Below the pieces are notes generated by a model, which ran no database searches, was not told where the DNA came from, and was given only the letters and a program-made list of their open reading frames with translations. From assembly GCA_905201565.1 (NCBI GenBank), contig CAJKOS010000116.1:1-5951 (forward strand): DNA of 5,951 nt, written 5' to 3'. This document shows, piece by piece, positions 1-5,380 of the stretch (the first letter of the stretch is position 1; each line of letters opens with the position of its first letter). This DNA comes from an uncultured Erysipelotrichaceae bacterium. GTDB lineage: Bacteria > Bacillota_I > Bacilli_A > Erysipelotrichales > Erysipelotrichaceae. Position numbers and translations under genes: made by a program.

Positions 1-24
1 GTGCCAGCACTGTCAAGGTGCTGT

Positions 25-31
25 CCTCCTT
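25..31 (-). promoter_or_regulatory. Strong ribosome-binding site overlapping the xre-like gene's stop codon
   Basis: On the minus strand the regulator's TAA stop (32-30) is embedded in TAAGGAGG, a near-perfect Shine-Dalgarno core. Eight bases further on is a TTG at 16-14 (TTG ACA GTG CTG GCA), which could start a second, translationally coupled gene that leaves the window at base 1. A GTG at 10-8 is another possible start but is 14 bases from the site, which is long. The same stretch holds a short inverted repeat (CAGCAC at 23-18, GTGCTG at 10-5) that would put the TTG in a 7-base loop. Only five codons are visible, so no coding call is made. Confidence 0.5.
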
Positions 32-356
32 ATGGGTACCACTTTATAAACAAGAACCCGTTTATTTTAGAAAACAGCAATTCCAGATCCCGAGTGCTTA
101 TTATGCGTTCTGCAATGCCGGTGCTATGCGTTTCCGTATCTCGATGGTTATCCACAATACTTTCGAAAGTTGTACTATCTTCATCATTCAGATGATAAAA
201 CTGCAGAATACTTTTTTTCAGCGTTTCATCCGGCTTCAGACTTCCTTTTTCAATTCTACATAATGTTGATTGACTGATATGAAGTTTATAGGCAGCTTCT
301 GCCTGTGATAGTTTCATTTCATTTCTTTTCTGCTTGATTTGTTCTCTGAATAACAT
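30..356 (-). CDS. Xre-family helix-turn-helix transcriptional regulator (small)
   Basis: A 108-residue protein with one Xre/Cro-type (HTH_3) DNA-binding domain at about residues 5-56. The pattern is typical: a basic first helix (REQIKQKRNEMKLSQ), a second helix with the conserved SQAEAAYKL, and a recognition helix at about 28-36 (SQSTLCRIEKG) with the family's R-IE-G motif. The remaining 50 residues are charged and then hydrophobic at the C-terminus (LFSKINGFLFIKWYP). They match no domain I recognise, so the ligand or target is unknown. The start is supported by AAGGAGG at 371-365, eight bases before the ATG. The gene looks more AT-rich than the transporter operon and is separated from it by a terminator, so it is probably transcribed independently. 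A second gene may follow directly, because the stop overlaps a ribosome-binding site. It might regulate itself or that neighbour; the sequence does not show which. Confidence 0.85.
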   Translation of the reverse strand: MLFREQIKQKRNEMKLSQAEAAYKLHISQSTLCRIEKGSLKPDETLKKSILQFYHLNDEDSTTFESIVDNHRDTETHSTGIAERIISTRDLELLFSKINGFLFIKWYP

Positions 357-466
357 AACATTCCCCTCCTTGCATACTGCTGTATTTAGATCTGCCTAAT
401 GCAAATAATATTACATAATTCTGTTCAAAGCGGGATGACTGAGGCTGGATGACCTACCAATCTCCA
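357..466 (-). other. AT-rich upstream region of the xre-like gene
   Basis: This non-coding stretch lies between the regulator's ATG and the decayed gene tail at 467. It contains the regulator's ribosome-binding site (371-365) and an AT-rich core at about 399-424 with an 8-bp palindrome TAATATTA (406-413), the kind of place where a promoter and an autoregulatory operator could sit. I tried to fit -35/-10 pairs on the minus strand: TTGAAC lies close to TAATAT and TATTAT, but the spacers are only 9 and 12 bases. I therefore do not call a specific promoter. Confidence 0.35.
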
Positions 467-655
467 TTAATTATACAGCTCTTTCAGTTCCTCGAAAAGA
501 ATAGTGTCGTATTTCTTATGCTCATGACTTTTGTATTTCCCTTCTTTTTTCTTGAGGAAATTCCTTCTGCCTGGGCTTGGTTGTCTTCAGCAGTACTGCA
601 TAATCAATTTCCAACCTTCTTTCATGATCTCCACTATTGTTTCGTTATAGTAAAA
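467..655 (-). pseudogene. Possible decayed tail of an unidentified gene
   Basis: The minus strand between the operon terminator and the regulator reads like broken coding sequence. One frame gives YYNETIVEIMKEGWKLIMQYC, then a TGA at 589-587, and in the same frame continues to KKKEGKYKSHEHKKYDTILF... ending at the TAA at 469-467. The segment between is more protein-like in a neighbouring frame (TAEDNQAQAEGISS), which would fit two compensating indels, one near the TGA and one in the A-run at about 553-547. The composition (charged, few rare residues, sensible C-terminus ending ELKELYN) resembles a real protein end, but I do not recognise the family. Alternatives: plain intergenic DNA, or two very small ORFs. 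The first could start at ATG 625-623 with GGAG just upstream and encode 12 residues. Confidence 0.3.
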
Positions 656-686
656 CAAAAAAAGAACTCTGTATCGAACAGAGTCC
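652..686 (-). terminator. Rho-independent terminator of the transporter/desulfoferrodoxin operon
   Basis: Read on the minus strand, GGACTCTGT (686-678), loop TCGAT (677-673), and ACAGAGTTC (672-664) form a 9-bp stem that includes one G-T pair. The stem is followed by seven T residues (663-657), one G, and four more T (655-652). The hairpin begins 9 bases after the desulfoferrodoxin stop codon. It is the only convincing terminator in the window and marks the 3' end of the multi-gene transcript. Confidence 0.9.
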
Positions 687-695
687 TTACTTCAT

Positions 696-1073
696 TTACG
701 CTTCTGTTTTCCAAAGACCATGCAGGTTGCAGTATGCATATACCGCTTTGACATTTTCTCCTGGGATGATCTTTGCGGCAGGTTCTTCACCCGGTTTGAG
801 ATAGGCAATTCTGAATCCATTATCTGTTTCAAATGCGATGAATTCAATGTAATGCTCTGGAATCATCGGATGGTCTACGCTGCCTACACGGGCTGTGATT
901 TCACCATTTTCACGGATGATGACCGGAACATGCTTTTCCTGTGCCGCGTCAGTTGTGTTGGCGGTAAGTTCTGTCATCGCTTCACCGCAGCACATTGTCG
1001 GTACCGGTGTGTCGTGCAGTACGGCAATGATCTTGCCGCATTTGTTGCACTTGTAAAATTTTAATTCGCTCAT
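696..1073 (-). CDS. dfx: Desulfoferrodoxin (two-iron superoxide reductase)
   Basis: A 125-residue cytoplasmic enzyme that reduces superoxide to hydrogen peroxide without making oxygen, a defence typical of anaerobes. All metal ligands are visible. The N-terminal desulforedoxin-like domain has C9 and C12 (CNKC) with C28-C29 (MCCGE), giving the rubredoxin-type Fe(Cys)4 centre I. The C-terminal domain has the EKH motif (E46-K47-H48), H68 (DHPM), H74 (EHYI), C115 and H118 (CNLHG), giving the catalytic Fe(His)4(Cys) centre II and its lysine. Length matches the family (about 125). ATG 1073-1071 is the natural family start (MSELKFYKC) and has AAGGAGG at six bases spacing. It is the last gene before the operon terminator. 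The same frame is open upstream through a GIY-YIG domain, so some product may be made as a fusion. No rubredoxin or other electron donor gene is in the window. Confidence 0.92.
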   Translation of the reverse strand: MSELKFYKCNKCGKIIAVLHDTPVPTMCCGEAMTELTANTTDAAQEKHVPVIIRENGEITARVGSVDHPMIPEHYIEFIAFETDNGFRIAYLKPGEEPAAKIIPGENVKAVYAYCNLHGLWKTEA

Positions 1074-1370
1074 GATTTTCCTCCTTAAGATCTCATTGAG
1101 ATCTATCGTTCCATCTGTTTTTCTAGGAACGGTTAAAGCCAGTTTTTCTTTTTCGCAATGAGATAGCTGTTTAATCCTGTACTCTTTGCGCATCGCTTCC
1201 TTTTTGTCATCATAGCACTCAGCAAAGGCAATTTCTAGAGGGTGATGCACACGTGTGTACTTTGCACCTTTACCATTGCAGTGTTTTGTATAGCGCTTTT
1301 CAACATCGGTTGACCAACCTGTATAATAGCTGCCATCTTCACACAACAGCATATAAACCCAGGCTGTCAT
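696..1370 (-). CDS. GIY-YIG nuclease-like (UPF0213) domain in frame with desulfoferrodoxin: fusion or stop-less upstream gene
   Basis: A 224-codon open frame. Residues 1-79 form a GIY-YIG domain of the small UPF0213 (YhbQ/YazA-like) type. Visible features are Y6 in VYML (the 'GIY' strand), Y16-T17-G18 ('YIG'), R26, the family's GKGAKYTR block (33-40) and the helix EAMRKEYRIKQL (58-69), where E63 is the likely metal-binding glutamate. The family is thought to act on DNA, but its role is poorly defined. Stand-alone members are about 80-100 residues, so the domain is complete by residue 79. Residues 80-99 look like a linker, and residue 100 onward is a complete desulfoferrodoxin. The ATG overlaps the permease stop (ATGA), so initiation is probably coupled. 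The frame lacks a stop at the expected place, while both other frames stop within about 25 bases of codon 78. Loss of an ancestral stop, by indel or substitution, is therefore plausible. The product could be a real 25-kDa fusion; see the separate entry for the independent start. Confidence 0.7.
   Translation of the reverse strand: MTAWVYMLLCEDGSYYTGWSTDVEKRYTKHCNGKGAKYTRVHHPLEIAFAECYDDKKEAMRKEYRIKQLSHCEKEKLALTVPRKTDGTIDLNEILRRKIMSELKFYKCNKCGKIIAVLHDTPVPTMCCGEAMTELTANTTDAAQEKHVPVIIRENGEITARVGSVDHPMIPEHYIEFIAFETDNGFRIAYLKPGEEPAAKIIPGENVKAVYAYCNLHGLWKTEA
1080..1086 (-). promoter_or_regulatory. Ribosome-binding site deciding the desulfoferrodoxin start
   Basis: AAGGAGG on the minus strand, six bases before ATG 1073-1071. 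It is the strongest Shine-Dalgarno site within the operon and lies inside the open GIY-YIG frame, where it is read as part of L-R-R. Its strength and spacing argue that ribosomes initiate at the desulfoferrodoxin ATG whatever happens to the upstream frame. Confidence 0.85.
1088..1104 (-). repeat. Perfect 17-bp palindrome immediately upstream of the desulfoferrodoxin ribosome-binding site
   Basis: AGATCTCA-A-TGAGATCT on the minus strand: two perfect 8-base arms around one base. As DNA it could be a dimeric repressor's operator. As RNA it could fold as a 7-bp stem with an AAT loop ending one base before the Shine-Dalgarno core. It does not resemble a PerR or Fur box. It is also coding in the fused frame (I-D-L-N-E-I-L). 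Function unknown. Confidence 0.55.
1107..1131 (-). repeat. Second short dyad upstream of desulfoferrodoxin
   Basis: On the minus strand CGTTCC (1131-1126) and GGAACG (1112-1107) are perfect 6-base complements separated by 13 bases. They lie two bases upstream of the 17-bp palindrome. There is no T-run after it, so it is not a terminator. It may be chance, or it may form an RNA structure together with the palindrome. Confidence 0.3.
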
Positions 1371-4300
1371 TCCACACTCTTGAGACTTTCTACCATTTCA
1401 ATACTGCGCAATCTCTTTCTCATTGCTACATCTACCAATATACCAAAGAGTAACGTAAGTGCAACTGATATGACCATTGACAGCAAGGATATGCTTCTGC
1501 CGAACATGATGTAATCCATTTCCACCGTCAGCATGATCGTCCGATGCAGCCATATGCCAAGTGGCACACCGGCAATTGCACCGCAGAATGTAAGCACATT
1601 GTTTTCCTTGTATATATATTTTTGTACTTCCTTCTGCTGAAAACCCAGCACCTTCAGGGTTGCAATCTCCCGCTGTCTTTCCGAAATGTTGACATTGATG
1701 AGGTTGCCAAGAACCACAAAGGCAAGTGCCATGGAAGAAATGATGATCGTCCAGACAATAATATCCAGTGAACTGACCATAGTTTCGAAAGACTCCAATG
1801 TACCTTCAAAGAAAGTAATGGCTGTTACATCTTCATTTTGACCGAGTTCTGTCTGTAAAGCAGATAGCGAATCCCCTGTCCCTTTGATGAGAATTGTTCT
1901 TTCGAGCGGCTTTTCACCGGTAACGGATTCATAATATGCTTCACTCATAAAGCAATAGTGTTCGATATACATCTCACAGATATCAGAAATGCGAACTTCG
2001 ATGACCTTACCTGTCTCATCTTCCATGCGCATCATATCCCCAGCCTTTACACCAAGAAGTTCCGAAAGTTTTTCGGAGATGATGACACCATCGTCTGTCA
2101 GCGATATGGGGTTATGTCCATTTCTTGTCCTTAAGAGATACGCTTTGGACAGCTGTTCATCATCCTGGAAAATCTGTGTGGTCACAGAAGTCTCGTTATC
2201 ATGATCATCATAGACTTGTGCGGTATAGCCATAGATCATCTCCGCCCCTTCTACTTCATGATGGGAAACGATATCATCTTTCAGTTTTTCCACCTCTTCA
2301 TTTGTCAACAAGTCATCCACAGACACAAAGCCGTCATATTGGGTGATGACGCTGTACTGTAAGTCAACCATACCGGTTACGGAGTCCCTAACACCAAAAC
2401 CTGTCACCAGCAATGCGGCACATCCTGCCACACCGATCACCGTCATCACAAACCGCTTCTTATCACGGAAGATGTTGCGAATCGTTACCTTATCCGTAAA
2501 GCTTACACGCTTCCAGATTGGAGTAATCTTTTCGATTAACATATTCTTGCCAAGCTTTGGTGACTTTGGCCGCAACAGCTGTGCAGGCACTTCCTTCATA
2601 TCTGCCTTGCACGTCAGCCATGCGGATAATAACATTACCGCAAGGAAGGCAATATCTGTCAAAGCCAGCAGTCCCCAGTCCATTGTAATGACAATCTCTG
2701 GCAAGATATACATCATCTTCCATGTGTTATAGATGATAACAGGGAAAGTAAAAATACCAACCACTGCGCCGATGATTTCACCAAGGATGGTCGCAATTGC
2801 CGCATAGATGAGATACTTAGCGGCACATTGCATCTGTGAATAACCAAGAGCTCTGAGTACCCCGATCTCTGTTCTTTGTTCTTCGACCGTACGCGCCATC
2901 GTCGTGAAGCAGACAAGTACCGCTACCATGATAAAGAATAATGGAAAGATTCTGCCAATTGCAGCCATCTGATCAATCGTTCCGGAGAAAGAAGCAGTAG
3001 CGTAGTGCTGCAAACGGTCAAGTACTGTCCATTCATTTTCTTCTAACGCATCGATCTCTTCTTTAGCATCTTCCAACTCTTTCAGGGCATCATCCAGTTC
3101 CTGCTGTCCTTTTTTGCGCTGTTCCTCAAGTTCTGCCCTGCCTTCTTCCAGCTGTACTTCCGCCTCCGCAAGAGCTGCTTGATTTTCTTCTATCTCAGCC
3201 CATCCATTAACAATCTCCGCTTCACCATCTGCCAATGTTTTGCTGTTAGCTTCTATCTCTGCCCAGCCATCTGCTATCTGCTGTCTTGCATCCGCAATCG
3301 TTGTCTCTAACGTCACCAGACCATCTTCTGCCTGTTTGAGATTTTCATTGAGCGATGCTTTCTGCTCGTTTAGCGCGTCTACTGCTCTATCTGCACAATT
3401 GCTATATATTGTAGAAAGAGACTGTTCTGCTGTCTGCTTTTCGCTAAGCGCATCAGAAAGAGCCTTGCTTTCTTCTTCCATCTTATTGTTCAGGTATATC
3501 TGAAATTCACTGACAGTACAATCCGAAGTAAGAGACGATTCATCCAATGCATTGCTTGTCTTTGTGCAGATCAGGCGAATCATCTCCACCGACATATTTC
3601 CATAGGAAGATGGAATAGCATCTCTCACGGACTGAATTACCTGTTTCTGTATCTCTAAACGGGCAATCACAAGTTCATCTGTTTCTGATGCAATCTTCGT
3701 ATCAATATCCGCAATAACCGCATCAAAGAAAGCATTGAGATCTGCAGCAGATGAACCTTCATAAGAATCTGCTATCCGCAAAAGCTTTGCATACTGGTCA
3801 AGATAATCATCCATAGTCATTTGACCATCCGCAAAAGAAAGTCCCTCACTAACAACCATGTCATCATAGAGGGCAAGGCTGTTATTGGTAATGGCTGTTT
3901 CACTATCAGTAATTGTCTGCTTGTTATCCGTAACTGTCGTCTTCTCTTCATCAATCAGATAACCGGCAAGATTTTCATCAATCTGTGCTATGCCATCATC
4001 GATCTGCACAAGACCGTTATCCATGGTCTCTAATGTTGACCGCAATGTTGCCAACAATTCTCCACATGTCTTTGTATCCCACTCCGGATCAAGCTTCTCC
4101 AGCTCTTCCAGTATGCTTTCATCAATACCCAATGCGCTGAGTAATTCCCCAGACACGGCTTCTTCCGGCATGGCGGAAAGCACTTCTTCCAAAAAGACAA
4201 GAGAAGGTCTCATGAGCACAATCTGGTTTCTCTGCTCAACAAGAGAATCCCTTATTTCAGAAAGTGAAGACATCTGCGCAATACCGTCTTCTATTTGAGA

Positions 4301-5380
4301 AAGACCATCATTGATCTGTGCAATAGCATCTTCCAGCTGTTTACGATTTGCGGATTCCTGCTCATTGAGCTGCTTCTCACTATCTATAAGCTCCTGTTTT
4401 CCATCCTCAAGCTGTTGCTTGCCTTCTGCTAACTGCTGTTCACTATCCTGAAGCTTCTTTATACCCTCAGCCAGCTGTGCTTTGCCATCATCTATTTCCT
4501 TTTGGGCATCTTCCAGCTGTTTCTCCGCATCGCTGATCTCCGTACGGAATGTCTCTACCCCGTCACGATACTCCCTGAGTCCATCGTTATATTGTTCTAT
4601 AGCATCTTCTTTAATCGTATTGTAGAGTTCGTCTTTCTGACTTTCTGCCAGTGCTTCTACCTCTTCCTTGACCGTACTGCTGTAATCATCATAGGCATCG
4701 GAAAAAGTATTGTACGAAGCTCCATCTTTTGTAATGACATCTACTTCCAGATCATATTCTATGGAGAATGCACTCTCAGGCACATAGAGATATGTCATCA
4801 ATTGCTGGTTGGACAAAGTACTGCTTCCCTTTGAAAAATTGAGATAGACAGGCGTATCGATAAGTCCCACTACCGTAAAGGTATCTTCATTGAGAAAATC
4901 ATTGAGGTCATCATCCGGACGGCTGACTGTAATCTTTGTGCCGATCGGAAAGACTTCCGAAAGTGCGGTACCGCTCTCCGCCAGCACTTCCTGATCATTC
5001 TCAGGCATTCTGCCCTCTACCAGCTTGAACCTGTTGATTTCCTGATCTTCAGTATAAGAATGGATTCTTGTCACATAGGTAGCTGTGCCGCTTTGAGCAA
5101 CAACATCCACAAACTTGGAACCTTCCGCTTTTTCAATATCTTCAAGGTTTTCTATCGCTTCAATGTCACTTTCATCAAAGCCATAGTTGGAATAGATCTG
5201 TATATCTTGCAAACCGTAAGTATCATCATATTTGTCTACCGAAGCAGACATGATGGTAGAACTGGAATAGACACCAATAAAAAAGGCAACGCCAATCGCT
5301 ACAATTGCGGTCATTGAAAAGAAACGGCTCTTTGTCGTTCTGATCAGACGCAATATGTTTTTCCAAAATGTACGAGGCAT
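1367..5380 (-). CDS. Giant FtsX/MacB-type ABC transporter permease with extracytoplasmic coiled-coil insertion
   Basis: A 1337-residue membrane protein, two to three times longer than ordinary MacB/FtsX permeases. In order: a short basic N-terminus and TM1 (about 19-40); an extracytoplasmic MacB_PCD-like region (about 45-240); a coiled-coil arm with Leu-x-x-Gly heptads (about 278-370); a mostly helical middle (about 371-637); a second coiled-coil arm (about 638-783); the first FtsX core with three TMs (about 809-829, 856-880, 902-923) including the cytoplasmic EQRTEIGVLRALG motif; TM5 (about 974-996); a second extracytoplasmic domain (about 1000-1205); and a second FtsX core with three TMs (about 1207-1228, 1260-1280, 1296-1318) with the matching ERQREIATLKVLG motif. 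Such type VII ABC proteins export substrates or transmit force rather than forming a classical import channel. The substrate is unknown. I prefer the ATG at 5380-5378, which shares one base with the ATPase stop (TAATG); an in-frame GTG two codons earlier is possible. The stop overlaps the next gene's ATG. Confidence 0.93.
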   Translation of the reverse strand: MPRTFWKNILRLIRTTKSRFFSMTAIVAIGVAFFIGVYSSSTIMSASVDKYDDTYGLQDIQIYSNYGFDESDIEAIENLEDIEKAEGSKFVDVVAQSGTATYVTRIHSYTEDQEINRFKLVEGRMPENDQEVLAESGTALSEVFPIGTKITVSRPDDDLNDFLNEDTFTVVGLIDTPVYLNFSKGSSTLSNQQLMTYLYVPESAFSIEYDLEVDVITKDGASYNTFSDAYDDYSSTVKEEVEALAESQKDELYNTIKEDAIEQYNDGLREYRDGVETFRTEISDAEKQLEDAQKEIDDGKAQLAEGIKKLQDSEQQLAEGKQQLEDGKQELIDSEKQLNEQESANRKQLEDAIAQINDGLSQIEDGIAQMSSLSEIRDSLVEQRNQIVLMRPSLVFLEEVLSAMPEEAVSGELLSALGIDESILEELEKLDPEWDTKTCGELLATLRSTLETMDNGLVQIDDGIAQIDENLAGYLIDEEKTTVTDNKQTITDSETAITNNSLALYDDMVVSEGLSFADGQMTMDDYLDQYAKLLRIADSYEGSSAADLNAFFDAVIADIDTKIASETDELVIARLEIQKQVIQSVRDAIPSSYGNMSVEMIRLICTKTSNALDESSLTSDCTVSEFQIYLNNKMEEESKALSDALSEKQTAEQSLSTIYSNCADRAVDALNEQKASLNENLKQAEDGLVTLETTIADARQQIADGWAEIEANSKTLADGEAEIVNGWAEIEENQAALAEAEVQLEEGRAELEEQRKKGQQELDDALKELEDAKEEIDALEENEWTVLDRLQHYATASFSGTIDQMAAIGRIFPLFFIMVAVLVCFTTMARTVEEQRTEIGVLRALGYSQMQCAAKYLIYAAIATILGEIIGAVVGIFTFPVIIYNTWKMMYILPEIVITMDWGLLALTDIAFLAVMLLSAWLTCKADMKEVPAQLLRPKSPKLGKNMLIEKITPIWKRVSFTDKVTIRNIFRDKKRFVMTVIGVAGCAALLVTGFGVRDSVTGMVDLQYSVITQYDGFVSVDDLLTNEEVEKLKDDIVSHHEVEGAEMIYGYTAQVYDDHDNETSVTTQIFQDDEQLSKAYLLRTRNGHNPISLTDDGVIISEKLSELLGVKAGDMMRMEDETGKVIEVRISDICEMYIEHYCFMSEAYYESVTGEKPLERTILIKGTGDSLSALQTELGQNEDVTAITFFEGTLESFETMVSSLDIIVWTIIISSMALAFVVLGNLINVNISERQREIATLKVLGFQQKEVQKYIYKENNVLTFCGAIAGVPLGIWLHRTIMLTVEMDYIMFGRSISLLSMVISVALTLLFGILVDVAMRKRLRSIEMVESLKSVE
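3032..3469 (-). repeat. Heptad-repeat coiled-coil arm 2 of the permease
   Basis: Permease residues about 638-783. It contains consecutive seven-residue units of the form x-x-x-(L/I)-x-x-(G/N), for example RQQIADG / WAEIEAN / SKTLADG / EAEIVNG, and WAEIE recurs. It leads straight into the first FtsX membrane core. The pattern resembles the X-X-X-Leu-X-X-Gly heptads known from YhgE/Pip proteins. It probably pairs antiparallel with arm 1 to form a hairpin outside the membrane. Confidence 0.75.
4271..4549 (-). repeat. Heptad-repeat coiled-coil arm 1 of the permease
   Basis: Permease residues about 278-370. Regular units with Leu at position 4 and Gly or Ser at position 7 are obvious: KAQLAEG / IKKLQDS / EQQLAEG / KQQLEDG / KQELIDS. 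Repetition is also visible in the DNA: the 17-mer GCATCTTCCAGCTGTTT (plus strand) occurs exactly at 4326-4342 and 4506-4522, each encoding KQLEDA. Confidence 0.75.

Noticed and set aside
449..751. Plus-strand 100-codon ORF with a hydrophobic start (MTYQSPLIIQLFQF...)
   Set aside because: It has no good ribosome-binding site, runs antisense through the operon terminator and into the desulfoferrodoxin gene, and its hydrophobicity is what the complement of lysine- and glutamate-rich coding sequence would give.
720..1064. Plus-strand ORF of 114 codons opposite desulfoferrodoxin
   Set aside because: It lies entirely antisense to a gene with all its metal ligands conserved. It has no recognisable domain or ribosome-binding site.
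2343..4298. Several plus-strand ORFs of 70-130 codons inside the permease gene
   Set aside because: They are shadows of a continuous 1337-codon gene; their serine-rich, low-complexity products reflect the complement of its Glu/Asp/Leu codons.
3032..4549. Repetitive stretch considered as tandem repeat or CRISPR-like array
   Set aside because: The repeats are 21-base coding heptads of a coiled coil, in frame with the permease and degenerate, without repeat-spacer structure.
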